Of a DNA stretch of 64,000 nucleotides, positions 18,608-27,400 are shown in pieces. The first letter of the stretch is position 1; each line of letters begins with the position of its first letter. Location: positions 166,731 through 230,730 of the forward strand of contig JAPLTF010000032.1 of the NCBI GenBank assembly GCA_026398275.1, given 5' to 3'. This DNA is from Verrucomicrobiota bacterium. GTDB taxonomy: Bacteria; Verrucomicrobiota; Verrucomicrobiia; Chthoniobacterales; Terrimicrobiaceae. A program made the position numbers and the translations under genes. Below the pieces are notes generated by a model. The model made no database searches, was not told the origin of the DNA, and was given only the letters and a program-made list of their open reading frames with translations.

Positions 18608-18921
18608 TGTAAAATAAACGGCCGCCGCTCCAAAGTTGTGAGCACTCCATCAAACGGCGCAAACTCGCGCAGATGCGCCGCCTGCTCACTGTCCTCCCGG
18701 AGCGCCGAGAGCAAGGTCTCCATGCCGGGCTTCGATGCTTGGGCCGCGCGGATCATCCCCTCCCACTGTCGCAGCCGGTGCTGCTGGTCCGCGCCATTGG
18801 CGGTCCATCGCGCAATATTATCGAGGCCGGTTTGCAGCAACCCGGGATCCCGCGCGATCTTGTCGGCAATGAGCCGGAACATCCCGAGCTTGTCAAATCG
18901 GTTGCACGGATCGTCAGTCAT
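18589..18921 (-). CDS. Partner of the DUF6036-like protein, putative antitoxin
   Basis: 110 helical residues starting at the ATG at 18921 (MTDDPCNRFDKLGMF). I do not recognise a DNA-binding fold, but it is first in a two-gene unit whose second member looks like a nucleotidyltransferase, and the two overlap. The open frame starts at 18957, inside a perfect TTGACA box (18952-18957 on the minus strand), which supports the later start. The length and the LREFAPFDGVLTTLERRPF end are compatible with the small first genes found before DUF6036 toxins. Confidence 0.5.
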   Translation of the reverse strand: MTDDPCNRFDKLGMFRLIADKIARDPGLLQTGLDNIARWTANGADQQHRLRQWEGMIRAAQASKPGMETLLSALREDSEQAAHLREFAPFDGVLTTLERRPFILQCAFQH

Positions 18922-18951
18922 TCTCTGAAAACATGGAGCCGACGGTTTCGT

Positions 18952-18957
18952 TGTCAA
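18952..18957 (-). promoter_or_regulatory. Promoter -35 box of the DUF6036 module
   Basis: A perfect TTGACA whose first base is 36 bases before the ATG at 18921. The -10 region 16-17 bases downstream is weak (CATGTT). The predicted transcript starts at or just before the start codon, matching the other TA modules of the window. Confidence 0.4.
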
Positions 18958-19047
18958 GAATTCCGGAGCTTCCGAAAAGTCCGCGCACGAGCCTCCATCG
19001 AGTTTCCGACATTGAGCCGGGCTTCGACATGGCGACGGGCGGGATAA

Positions 19048-20151
19048 TTATTTGATCAACCGGCTGAAGATCTCCGCATGGCGGGCGACCCATTTCCGCG
19101 CGTCAAAAAGGTTCTCCGCACGCTGCCGCGCGGATTGGCTGGCGGATTCGAGTCGGGGAAGCAGCGCCCGGACCGCGTCGGCAAGCTCGGCTCCAGAAGG
19201 TGTGATCAGGCGGCTCCAATCCATCGCGGCCTCGACAAGAACTCCGCAATCCGGCCCCACCAGCTCGGGCATTCCCCCGCTGCGGGAGCCCACGACCGGG
19301 CATCCGCTGGCAAGCGCTTCGACCGCGACCGTCGGGCAGGGGTCCATGTATTTCGGATGAATCACGATGTGGTGCTCACGGTAGAGCCGCGCCGCTTCAT
19401 CCTGCGAAAACGGCGGCAGGATCGTGACGTGCTTTTCGAGGCCGAGCTGCCGGACCAGCCCGCAGACTTGCGCCTCCCCGGCCTTCCACTGGAAACGTCC
19501 TGCGATGGTCAGCGACGACTCAATCCCGCCGCGCCGCAGCGCGTCCAGGCAATGGATCGTTGAAAAAACCCGCCCCGGGTATCCGTGCGTGCCGAGCGTC
19601 AGCAACCGCAGCGGCTTCACGTCCGGCCGGACCTCAGGCGGACAGAACTTTTCGAGATCTACCGGGTTGTAAAGAATCTCGGAAGGGAGTCCGCACGGGC
19701 CGAGAAATTTGTCGGCGGACACGCGGCAGAATTCGCTTTGGTAGATCACATAATCCGCCATGGCGCGGAGATCGCGCATCGGTCCATTGAGGCGCTCGCT
19801 TTCGCTCCCCGCCCACGCCGGATATCCCACGCCATTCTGGTTCCAAACAATCCGGATCCCGCATTCGCGGCACCGCTCGAAGAGATCGGCTGCAAACCCC
19901 GGCTGGCTGCTGCTCACGGCATAGAGAACGCTGAACTCCCGCTCATTCCCGCCGAACGCCTCGCGCAGCGGCAGCAGCTTGACCGCACCCCCGTGAACCG
20001 GACGGCCTGCATCCAGCACATCGCCGAAGCCGACGGAGAGATGTCCGGCGCGCCGGATCAATGCCAGCTTTTTCCCGGCCGCCCTGCGCGCGGGGATTTC
20101 CAGCAGCGAGCGGATCTGTCGGCGGAATTGCCAGGGGATGATTTCGCTCAT
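19048..20151 (-). CDS. Glycosyltransferase family 4
   Basis: 367 residues, GT-B fold. The C-terminal domain has HPKYMDPCPTVAVEALASGCPV and GGMPELV, the GT4 donor-binding signature with E-x7-E spacing. The N-terminal half includes IRIVWNQNGVGYP. The open frame runs to 20565, but the ATG at 20151 overlaps the stop of the upstream gene by ATGA. It is the last gene of a tightly coupled run that begins at 27159. Confidence 0.85.
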   Translation of the reverse strand: MSEIIPWQFRRQIRSLLEIPARRAAGKKLALIRRAGHLSVGFGDVLDAGRPVHGGAVKLLPLREAFGGNEREFSVLYAVSSSQPGFAADLFERCRECGIRIVWNQNGVGYPAWAGSESERLNGPMRDLRAMADYVIYQSEFCRVSADKFLGPCGLPSEILYNPVDLEKFCPPEVRPDVKPLRLLTLGTHGYPGRVFSTIHCLDALRRGGIESSLTIAGRFQWKAGEAQVCGLVRQLGLEKHVTILPPFSQDEAARLYREHHIVIHPKYMDPCPTVAVEALASGCPVVGSRSGGMPELVGPDCGVLVEAAMDWSRLITPSGAELADAVRALLPRLESASQSARQRAENLFDARKWVARHAEIFSRLIK

Positions 20152-21839
20152 GATCGCAGCAGCACCTTGAGAAACTTCATGGCATCGGACTGCGCGGGAA
20201 GATGCGCGAACGTCCGCAGCTCCTCCTGGTTTTCTCCTGCAAGCTTTGTGAGCGGGCCGGCTTCTGTCTGCCGGGAATACCGCAGCCCCGCGTGAAACAC
20301 CTGCTCGTAGTAGGCGGTCCCTTCCGGATAGACCACTGGCAGCCCGGAAGCCAGTGCGCGCCAGATCCGGACCGATGCACCGACATCGCCGGGCTCGACC
20401 AGCAGGGCTTCGTGCGCAGGATTCAAGCCGGTCATCGGCATGCCGGATACCACGACCGCTTGAAGATGGCCATCGGCCCTCAGATTCAGAACATCCTGGA
20501 CGGACGGCACCACAAGCAGTGCCGACGGCACCAACTGCTCCGAAGGCAGGCCCGGGACAATCCACTGAAAGTTCCGGCGCTTGCTGGAAACCGGGCGCTC
20601 CGGCCAGCCGATAATTTCCAGAGCGGGGCCATCCGCGTTGCCGATGCGGATGCCGAGCTGCCCGAGCGCGGCGCGGAGCGCTTCGAAAATCTCATCGAGG
20701 TCGGCATTTGCGCCCGGCTTGTGGTTCCACGCCACTTCTGCCGGCAGCGCCGGATGAATGATCCTGCGCCGGAATGCATGCCGGAGCTGAACACACCGGC
20801 CGCTCCACACAGGGAGGCGAGGGCTCGACTTTTTCCTTTGAAACGAAGGCATCTCCGGAAGCGAGCTGTAAAGCCTGCGCAGTCCAGCTCCCATGGCCGC
20901 GATCGTGTGCGAGGCTTTCCAGCGCTCGAACTGCGGCTCGATCGTCCGATCGAGAGAATGGCTGCGAATGTCATCGAGCGCCCGCCCGGCGGCTTCCGGC
21001 GCTGTCTGCACAAGGGATTCCGGCTCCAGGATATCCCGCGCCACCCCGACCGGCGTGCTGAGAATTTTGCACCGGCACGCGGCGGCCTCCATCGCCGACT
21101 GGGGCCCTCCCTCCCAACGCGACGGGATGAGATAAAGGTCAGAGGCATTGTAGAGCTTGTTCAGCCGGACCCGGTCGAGAATATTGACGCCGAAATCATC
21201 TCCGCCGACGTCGTGCTTGCCGACAAACGTGAACGGGATCCCCTCGCGGCGGAGCTCGTTCCTCAGCCAGTGGCGGCGCGGTCCGGCAAGCAGCACATGG
21301 AAGGCCGCGCCCGCATCGCGAAGCCGCTTCAGGATCGCGACCAGGAACTCCGGCGCCTTCTGCACCTTTGGCGAGCCGAGATCCGCCCCCTCGGAGTCGC
21401 GGTGAAAATTGGCGATCACATACGCGTCTTCCGGGATTCCGAATTCCCGGCGCAGGGCCTTTTTTTCAGGAATCGGAAAGAACAGCCCGGGGTCGATCGC
21501 ATACGGGATATGCTCGACCGGAAGCTGGAGGCTCCGGAACTGGTCGAGGGCCTCGCGCGACCGCGCGACCCAAAGATCGACCTGCGTCTGCCCGACTGCA
21601 AACTCCGGCTGCTTGATATAGAAAAACGGGGGGTTGTCCGCCTGGGCGATCACGAAGCTCTGCTTGAGCAACGGTGCGGCCACCATGCCGAGGTTCTGCC
21701 AGAACGGCGTGTGGATCACATCGGCTGAGGCGGGACCGGTCGCGCGCACCGAGCCGGACAGCGCCGAGCGGATCTGGCGGAGATCCTCGTCGAGTGCCCA
21801 TCCCATCCCGTCGCCGGGTGCATAGTGGACGTTAAGCAT
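20148..21839 (-). CDS. Large GT4-like glycosyltransferase with an extra C-terminal domain
   Basis: 563 residues, well above the 350-400 of normal GT4 enzymes. The first part (to about 330) is GT-B-like: it contains LLAGPRRHWLRNEL, SDLYLIPSRWEGGPQSAMEAAAC and the Gly-Val-Ala turn. The remaining ~230 residues hold a further Rossmann-like piece with IWRALASGLPVVYPEG, so they may be half of another GT-B domain. The ATG at 21839 overlaps the upstream stop by eight bases and the downstream gene by four. Confidence 0.7.
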   Translation of the reverse strand: MLNVHYAPGDGMGWALDEDLRQIRSALSGSVRATGPASADVIHTPFWQNLGMVAAPLLKQSFVIAQADNPPFFYIKQPEFAVGQTQVDLWVARSREALDQFRSLQLPVEHIPYAIDPGLFFPIPEKKALRREFGIPEDAYVIANFHRDSEGADLGSPKVQKAPEFLVAILKRLRDAGAAFHVLLAGPRRHWLRNELRREGIPFTFVGKHDVGGDDFGVNILDRVRLNKLYNASDLYLIPSRWEGGPQSAMEAAACRCKILSTPVGVARDILEPESLVQTAPEAAGRALDDIRSHSLDRTIEPQFERWKASHTIAAMGAGLRRLYSSLPEMPSFQRKKSSPRLPVWSGRCVQLRHAFRRRIIHPALPAEVAWNHKPGANADLDEIFEALRAALGQLGIRIGNADGPALEIIGWPERPVSSKRRNFQWIVPGLPSEQLVPSALLVVPSVQDVLNLRADGHLQAVVVSGMPMTGLNPAHEALLVEPGDVGASVRIWRALASGLPVVYPEGTAYYEQVFHAGLRYSRQTEAGPLTKLAGENQEELRTFAHLPAQSDAMKFLKVLLRS

Positions 21840-22809
21840 CGAGGAGGAGCCGTTGCGCGAGCTGGAGATACTCGGCCGACATTTTGCTGCCCGAGGGTGG
21901 GTCGGAAAGAAGCCTCGTCCGGAATTCCGGAAGCCGTCCCGCGAACTCCGCGAGCGTGGATTCCAGATCCTCGGAAATCTCCATGCCATACTTCATCCCC
22001 TGGCACACTGTGCCGCCGGAGTCCCGGTGATAAAGCAGCGGCAGGCCGCACTGCAGACCCTCCGCCACATGCATCGCCCCCGGCTCGAAACGCGAGGCGC
22101 TCACGTAGCCGTGGCATTGCCGCAGGAGCCCGGCCAGGTCTGCGCCGCTCGCGGGAGCGAAGGTGCGCGCGGATTTCCATTTCAAATCTTTCGGCCAGCG
22201 CCCGATGACCCGGAGCTCGAATCTGCCCCGGATCCGCCGGGCAATGAGCTCATCGATGGCCTGGTAGACATCGAATCCCTTGTTCCAGTTGTCCGACCAA
22301 TGGTGCGTGACAAGCCGCAGCGGGGATCCCGGCTCGAGCCGTGCTCCGCCCACGGGATGAAAAAATCTTGGGTCCGCCCCCGGCACGATCACCGAATGCG
22401 GTCTGGAAATCTCGAACCACTTCGAGGCATGGTAATCCCTCAGCCATTCCGACACAAAGACCGTGTGGTCCGCAACCCGGCTGCTCCGCTCCAGCAGGAG
22501 ATCCATTTCGCCGGACTCCTTGCGGATGTCGTTATCGTTGATCCGGTGCAGGCACGGCACGCGCGGGCAATTCTTTTTCAGCGCCGCGACTTCGTCGGCC
22601 CCGAACGTCGTATGCGATGAGAGACCGGTGTGGGTCATAATGACCGCATCCGGAACGCGGCGCAGATCGAACACGACGCGCCAGCCGTTGTATTGGAACC
22701 AACGGACAACCTGCGATGTCCACTGGTTCGCGCCTCCCCACGAGCCCTCACGCGGACGCAGGTTGATCGCGACCGTGGCCACTGGCGGAGGCTGGGAAAA
22801 TATTCTCAT
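21832..22809 (-). CDS. Glycosyltransferase family 4-like
   Basis: 325 residues. The start includes AINLRPREGSWGGANQW. The C-terminal part has YVSASRFEPGAMHVAEGLQCGLP and YHRDSGG, the donor site of GT-B enzymes. The first half contains HRINDNDIRKE, a pattern seen in related capsule glycosyltransferases. The ATG at 22809 overlaps the stop of the previous gene (ATGA). Confidence 0.78.
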   Translation of the reverse strand: MRIFSQPPPVATVAINLRPREGSWGGANQWTSQVVRWFQYNGWRVVFDLRRVPDAVIMTHTGLSSHTTFGADEVAALKKNCPRVPCLHRINDNDIRKESGEMDLLLERSSRVADHTVFVSEWLRDYHASKWFEISRPHSVIVPGADPRFFHPVGGARLEPGSPLRLVTHHWSDNWNKGFDVYQAIDELIARRIRGRFELRVIGRWPKDLKWKSARTFAPASGADLAGLLRQCHGYVSASRFEPGAMHVAEGLQCGLPLLYHRDSGGTVCQGMKYGMEISEDLESTLAEFAGRLPEFRTRLLSDPPSGSKMSAEYLQLAQRLLLDA

Positions 22810-23597
22810 TCGAAAAATGGTGCGGTGGGGACGGTCATCCGTTCCCCGCGGGCATAGCGTTCGCGCTTCCAGTCGGACGCCTCCCGACGCCCTGCCAGCC
22901 GGCGGACGAGGCGTTTGATGCGGGTGGCCCAGCCTCCGCGATGGGTTTCCATGATATTTTCTCTGGTGGCACCTTCCTGATCCCGGCTGCTGCGCGGCAG
23001 AAAGCACGCGTGCAGGCAGCGCAGCGGGGATTCCTCCCAGGAATATTCCGTCTGGAGCTGACGCTTTTCCTGTCCGTCAAATCCCCGGCGGAATACCGGG
23101 CTGCCCCCGTGCAGCCGCTCAGGAGTATCGCCATCCCACGAGTCGATGGCAGCAAAGTTGTAGAGCTTCGTGATGCTCCGGCTCGGGGGGGCCGGGAATC
23201 CGGAAGCCTCGCCATTCTGGAGATCCAGCCGGTCGCAGTGAAGCACGTTCCCGAGAATCATCCAGCGGGAGTCAAACTCGCCGGCAAGCAGCCGCGGCCG
23301 GAATGCCTGCAATCCCCGGGGATCGTAAATTTCATCTCCATCCACGCCGAAGACCCAGGTATCCGTTCCGATGAACGGCTTCAGAAGTTCGTGGGATGCG
23401 CGCGGATGCGCGATCGCATGAAAATCGGCCTTCCCGCCAGCCTCCTCTGCGATCTCCTTGAGAATCCGGGATGTCCCGTCTCGTGAATCGTGGTCTATCA
23501 GCAGGATGCGGTCACAAAATCCCCGGGCATTCCCCACCGCCCGGCGCACGAAGCGGTCTTCGTTCCGCACGAGAACAACGCCAAGGATTTCCTTCAC
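22806..23597 (-). CDS. Glycosyltransferase family 2-like
   Basis: 263 residues from a GTG start. ILGVVLVRNEDRFVRRAV and LIDHDSRDGT near the N-terminus and VFGVDGDEIYD (DxD) in the middle identify a GT-A enzyme of the WaaE/SunS-like GT2 branch. The frame is open further upstream, but the GTG at 23597 gives a four-base GTGA overlap with the methyltransferase before it, as elsewhere in this operon. Confidence 0.8.
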   Translation of the reverse strand: MKEILGVVLVRNEDRFVRRAVGNARGFCDRILLIDHDSRDGTSRILKEIAEEAGGKADFHAIAHPRASHELLKPFIGTDTWVFGVDGDEIYDPRGLQAFRPRLLAGEFDSRWMILGNVLHCDRLDLQNGEASGFPAPPSRSITKLYNFAAIDSWDGDTPERLHGGSPVFRRGFDGQEKRQLQTEYSWEESPLRCLHACFLPRSSRDQEGATRENIMETHRGGWATRIKRLVRRLAGRREASDWKRERYARGERMTVPTAPFFE

Positions 23598-24409
23598 TTC
23601 TTGTTCCGCAGCAGGACCCAGAGCCAGAGTCCGCCAAAATTTTCGTCCCGCTCGGCGCGGACGAGCTTCTCGAATTTGCCGAGCAGCTTGACGACGAGGT
23701 CCTCCGTCCGGTCCCAAGAGACCGCTTCAAACGGGCCGGCCGTCCCCTTCTCCATGTTGATCCCGATATCGTAGAGCAGGAACCCGTCGGGCTTCAGCAC
23801 GCGCGCGTGCTCAGTCATCATGGCGTCGAGGTCGAAGGCATGGTCCACGCAATTCGTGTAGAGCAGGTCGAGCGAGCCGTCCGGCAGGTCGAGCTTCATG
23901 AAATCCCCCTTCCGGACGATCCGGTTGTCCGGCCCGGGGTTGAGGTCGATCCCGTAGGCGTTGCGGAATCCGATGTCGTGCAGCACCTCGACCTCCGTGC
24001 CCTGGCGCGCCCCGCAGCAGAGGATCAGAGCGTCGGACGGAAGCAGCCCCTGCAGGTGCTTGAACCGCGAGTAAAACTTCAGCCGGTATTCGCAGATGTC
24101 CCAGTTGCTGAACCCGCCCTTCATCTTCAGCATCTCATCGAGCTTCTGCTTCTGATGGGTCACATATTCGTCGTAGCTGGCGTAGTCGCGCCGCAGGGTG
24201 TCGCCGTCCTTCTCATTTTTCCATCCGCCCTCTCCGTGGTGCTTCTTGCGGACCTCGTGCTTGTCCCGCTCGTGGTCATACTTTGCATCCTGCATCCTGC
24301 GCAGCTTCCGGATGTAGCCGTAGCCGCCGGGAGTGAGGAGGTGGAGTGCGGTCTTGATCCAGAACCCCGGATGGACCGGGCGGATCAGAGAATGTCGGAG
24401 ATAGGCCAT
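23594..24409 (-). CDS. SAM-dependent methyltransferase
   Basis: 271 residues. A charged helical first third (to about 75) precedes a class I methyltransferase core: LILCCGARQGTEVEVL (motif I), YGIDLNPG (acidic loop), and DGSLDLLYTNCVDHAFDLDAMM followed by RVLKPDGFLLYDIG. It probably methylates a sugar residue or terminates a chain. Its first 25 bases overlap the end of the upstream gene. Confidence 0.78.
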   Translation of the reverse strand: MAYLRHSLIRPVHPGFWIKTALHLLTPGGYGYIRKLRRMQDAKYDHERDKHEVRKKHHGEGGWKNEKDGDTLRRDYASYDEYVTHQKQKLDEMLKMKGGFSNWDICEYRLKFYSRFKHLQGLLPSDALILCCGARQGTEVEVLHDIGFRNAYGIDLNPGPDNRIVRKGDFMKLDLPDGSLDLLYTNCVDHAFDLDAMMTEHARVLKPDGFLLYDIGINMEKGTAGPFEAVSWDRTEDLVVKLLGKFEKLVRAERDENFGGLWLWVLLRNKK

Positions 24410-25380
24410 GTGCGTAACGGGTAACTTGAAAAATGTGCGAGGGGCAAACAGAACGATAAAAACGCCAGCCTCGTGGTCCCGGGCATCCTGCGTCCGAGCG
24501 ACGGAAGCGTCATCAAAAAAAGCAGCGTGGCGGGTCCCTCAAAATACAGGTGGTCGTATTTTGCAGGCCCCACATAGTGCCGGCACACGGAATCCGGACG
24601 ACGGAAAATGTTCCAGGTGATTTGGTATTGGGGCGGGAGCGGCCCTCCGCGATTGAATGCCGAAGCGCTCAGCGCATACAGGGTCTGCTCGAAAAACTGC
24701 GGATGCCATGCAGTCGCCTCGAACGTCGCCAGAAGCTTTTCGCTGAGATCCAGATCGATCGCCTCGCGGCAGATGCAGAGCAGCCCGCTATTGAACCTTT
24801 CCCAGAGACGGACCCCGAGGGCTGGCTCGATCTGCTCGCGCGGCAGGCAATAGACCTCTTTGATATCCTCGTTGTAATAGCAGACTCTTTCCGATCCTTC
24901 CGCCCAGCCGATCAGCAGGTCCGGCCGCCTGAAAAAGAAGAGGTCCGCATCGAGGATGAGAAATTTGTCCGACGGAGCAAACGCCAGGGGATCAAAAAAT
25001 TTCAGGAAAAGATTGTGCCTGCTCCGGTTCCTCAGGCAGGCGGGATGACCGGAGAGCAGCCGCTCCGCCGCCTCGTCCGCCTCCGCGCGCGAAACGAACC
25101 GCACGCCCTTCAGCTTCGCCTCGATGCGGGCGCGCGAACGCGCGTCGACGGAGCCGTCCTCGTGGACAAAAATCCTCCACCTCCTGCCGGAAAAATATTC
25201 CAGGCTCAGGACCGACATCAGACCCATCCGCCAGGTCTTCGACGACACGAGGATGTGGACGGAGACCGGGATCTCCGGTCCCTCCGGCCTGCGCCCGGCC
25301 GCGATGACCAGCGGCGCGATCAGGCGCCAACCGATAAAGCGCAGCAGCGCGCGCACAGACTGACGAAGTGAGGCAATCAT
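24385..25380 (-). CDS. Putative glycosyltransferase with N-terminal membrane segment
   Basis: 331 residues. Residues 10-28 (ALLRFIGWRLIAPLVIAAG) are hydrophobic and could anchor the protein. The core holds KFLILDADLFFFRRPD, a DxD motif like GT8-type enzymes, and later NSGLLCI and QITWNIFRRPD. I infer a retaining or GT8-like transferase; the family is not certain. The ATG at 25380 was preferred to the upstream start at 25467, which would overlap the preceding gene. Confidence 0.6.
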   Translation of the reverse strand: MIASLRQSVRALLRFIGWRLIAPLVIAAGRRPEGPEIPVSVHILVSSKTWRMGLMSVLSLEYFSGRRWRIFVHEDGSVDARSRARIEAKLKGVRFVSRAEADEAAERLLSGHPACLRNRSRHNLFLKFFDPLAFAPSDKFLILDADLFFFRRPDLLIGWAEGSERVCYYNEDIKEVYCLPREQIEPALGVRLWERFNSGLLCICREAIDLDLSEKLLATFEATAWHPQFFEQTLYALSASAFNRGGPLPPQYQITWNIFRRPDSVCRHYVGPAKYDHLYFEGPATLLFLMTLPSLGRRMPGTTRLAFLSFCLPLAHFSSYPLRTWPISDIL

Positions 25381-25390
25381 TCGATAAAAA

Positions 25391-26287
25391 TCAGAAACAA
25401 TCCTCCCTGGCATTGTTCCAGGAAAAGACAAGCTCCTTCGGTCCCGAAACGGCGAGCCATTTTTCAAAATCCGCGTGCGGTTTTCCCTGCCGCATGCAGC
25501 CGCTCCAATAAACCGGATACGGCCCGAGATAATGCCCGAACATCCAGAGCCGGCGCAGCTCCGCGGCGTCCCTCGCGGGCTTTCCGCCGGTCACTTTCGC
25601 GGCAAAGAAGCCGATGTCAGCCACAAACCGGGAGAGGGATTCCATAATGAGGGTGCCGTGCGCATGGGCTTCCGGATCGAGCGACGAGGTGCCGTGGATG
25701 CGGAAACACCGGCCCGCAATCGAATCCACCAGCGGATTCCCCGGCACGTCGCGATGGCGCTCGAAATTCCACGGACTCCTCTGCCCGGGTGGATACGTCT
25801 CCAGCCGGCATTCCAGCAGCGTCTGCAAATCACCGAGATTCCAAAGCCCGGGATGGAGTGAGAATTTCCACCGGTAGGCGGGCGAAGTTTTTTCGAGATG
25901 CACGAAGTCCGGTCCGAGATCCTCTCCTTCCAACCTCCGGTGCTGGCCGTAGCCGAGAAGCCCGATGCATGCCGCGCCGAGGCGCTCCGCCAATGCGGGT
26001 AGGCGATCGTTCAAAAATCCGGCGTGGCACCGGCCCACGGGCGGATGGTCGTCCAGAAGCAAATAGCCATGCGTGTGGCCCGATTCGCGCAGGTGCCGGA
26101 CAGCCTGGAGATTCACCCCCATCCAGTCGGAAGGATCCCCGTCAAACCCGAGGCTCCGTTCGTCCCGGTGCGACAACCCGGCAAAGAAGACTGGCGGATG
26201 GTTTGCCCACTCCCTGTCGATCCGTCCCTCCGTCCAGCGGGCCAGTTTCTCGCAGCGGTCAAACGTGCTGATCAGGATGCAGGTCAT
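25391..26287 (-). CDS. Uncharacterised glycan-locus protein
   Basis: 298 residues, not recognised. It begins MTCILISTFDRCEKLARW and contains HGYLLLDDHPPVGRCHAGF, whose Leu-Asp-Asp is reminiscent of a metal-binding DxD. Further on, FERHRDVPGNPLVDSIAG and MESLSRFVADIGF look helical. An atypical glycosyltransferase is the best guess from context: it overlaps the upstream GT2 gene by ATGA and lies 10 bases before the next gene. Confidence 0.5.
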   Translation of the reverse strand: MTCILISTFDRCEKLARWTEGRIDREWANHPPVFFAGLSHRDERSLGFDGDPSDWMGVNLQAVRHLRESGHTHGYLLLDDHPPVGRCHAGFLNDRLPALAERLGAACIGLLGYGQHRRLEGEDLGPDFVHLEKTSPAYRWKFSLHPGLWNLGDLQTLLECRLETYPPGQRSPWNFERHRDVPGNPLVDSIAGRCFRIHGTSSLDPEAHAHGTLIMESLSRFVADIGFFAAKVTGGKPARDAAELRRLWMFGHYLGPYPVYWSGCMRQGKPHADFEKWLAVSGPKELVFSWNNAREDCF

Positions 26288-27159
26288 GAAAATATCCGTC
26301 GGATGAGACCGAGGTTCGCCGGGCGCAGGACGAGCGCGGGACTCTGCCGCCACGCATTCAGAAGGTTTTTCCGTGCGCACGCGGGATCCTGGGCAGCCCA
26401 CGCAAGGATTAAATACTGCCGCGAAAGGCATTTCCTCCGCTCCGGCTCAAGCGCTGCCGGCCGGCCGCCGTCGATCAAACCATAAAACGGCGAGAAAATC
26501 CGCTCGCGCTCCTCAAGCACCTTCGCCCAGTCCCGGATGGTTTTGGAGTCGGGCTGCCGGTGCTGGATCGCGAGCACCTGCCGAATGTCATGAAACCGGA
26601 AGCTTTCCGAGATCCGCCACCAGTATTCGTAATCGAGCGCATAGTGCAGATCCTCGCGCAGCAGTCCGACGGACTTCACCACGCCCCTGCGGAAAAATAC
26701 GGCGGGCTGATGAAGCTTTACCTCCGACCCCCACCAGCGAATGAGATCCAGGCGCGATGCGAATTTTGCGCGGGCGATCACCTCACCCTGCCCCCCATAG
26801 CTGATCTGCCGGACATCGCCGAAGACCACCTGCACCGCAGGATCGGAAAATGCCTCGCGCAGCACAGCGAACGCACCCGGCGCATACTCGTCATCGGAAT
26901 TCAGCCAGCAGATGATCTCCCCGCGCGCGGCCGCCAGGCCTTTGTTGACGGCGTGCGCTTGCCCGCGATCCGGCTCACTGACAAACCGGACGTGCGGGAA
27001 TTCTGCAACGATCTCTGTCGTTCCGTCGGTTGAGCAGTTGTCGAAGATCAGGTGCTCGAAATCGGGGTCGTTCTGATCCACCACAGACCCGACGCAGCCG
27101 CGCAGGAACGTCCCCTGGTTCCAACTCGGCGTGATCACGCTGAAAAATGGCTCTTCCAT
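26284..27159 (-). CDS. Glycosyltransferase family 2
   Basis: 291 residues. FFSVITPSWNQGTFLRGCV, FDNCSTDGTTEIV and CWLNSDDEYAPGAF (metal-binding DDE) are typical of GT2 enzymes. HYALDYEYWWRISE is the usual acceptor-side motif. It is the first gene of the coupled block 27159-19048. The ATG at 27159 lies just inside a dispersed repeat, so the 5' region of this operon is formed by the repeat. Confidence 0.88.
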   Translation of the reverse strand: MEEPFFSVITPSWNQGTFLRGCVGSVVDQNDPDFEHLIFDNCSTDGTTEIVAEFPHVRFVSEPDRGQAHAVNKGLAAARGEIICWLNSDDEYAPGAFAVLREAFSDPAVQVVFGDVRQISYGGQGEVIARAKFASRLDLIRWWGSEVKLHQPAVFFRRGVVKSVGLLREDLHYALDYEYWWRISESFRFHDIRQVLAIQHRQPDSKTIRDWAKVLEERERIFSPFYGLIDGGRPAALEPERRKCLSRQYLILAWAAQDPACARKNLLNAWRQSPALVLRPANLGLIRRIFS

Positions 27160-27165
27160 CGAACT

Positions 27166-27200
27166 TATCGCCACAAAAAGGCACAAAGAGTCACAAAAAT
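27166..27200. repeat. Dispersed repeat A, single arm
   Basis: One arm of a repeat built from the words GCCACAAAAAGGCACAAAG and TCACAAAAA. It lies immediately upstream of the GT2 start at 27159. Related copies are at 27291, 28073, 30717, 35893, 36041, 56391 and 57471. Confidence 0.75.
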
Positions 27201-27234
27201 GAAGGCTGCTTGATCCCTTTTCACAAGGGGTTTG

Positions 27235-27268
27235 TTATCCGTGTAAATCCGTGAGATCCGTGGTTGAG
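27235..27268. repeat. Dispersed repeat B (ATCCGTG family)
   Basis: ATCCGTG, AAATCCGTG and AGATCCGTGGTT occur in succession. Another copy is at 62174 in the same orientation and a diverged one at 35764 in reverse. Confidence 0.65.
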
Positions 27269-27290
27269 CTGCTTTCCCAGATTTCCAGAA

Positions 27291-27385
27291 TTTATTGCCA
27301 CAAAAAGGCGCAAAGGGTCACAAAATACCGGCCATCAAATTCGATTCTTTTTTCGTGTATTTTCGTGCCTCTTCGTGGCCAACCC
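27291..27385. repeat. Dispersed repeat A, inverted pair
   Basis: Two arms face each other: TTGCCACAAAAAGGCGCAAA at the left and TTTTCGTGCCTCTTCGTGGC at the right, about 30 bases apart. The element ends 15 bases before the vapC stop. This and the two neighbouring repeats fill the gap 27160-27400, which has no gene. Confidence 0.75.
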
Positions 27386-27400
27386 TTCTTTTTGAGGCGC

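Noticed and set aside
20202..21728. 508-residue plus-strand open frame opposite the GT4-like gene
   Set aside because: It is a shadow of the minus-strand gene, which has real motifs and operon overlaps.
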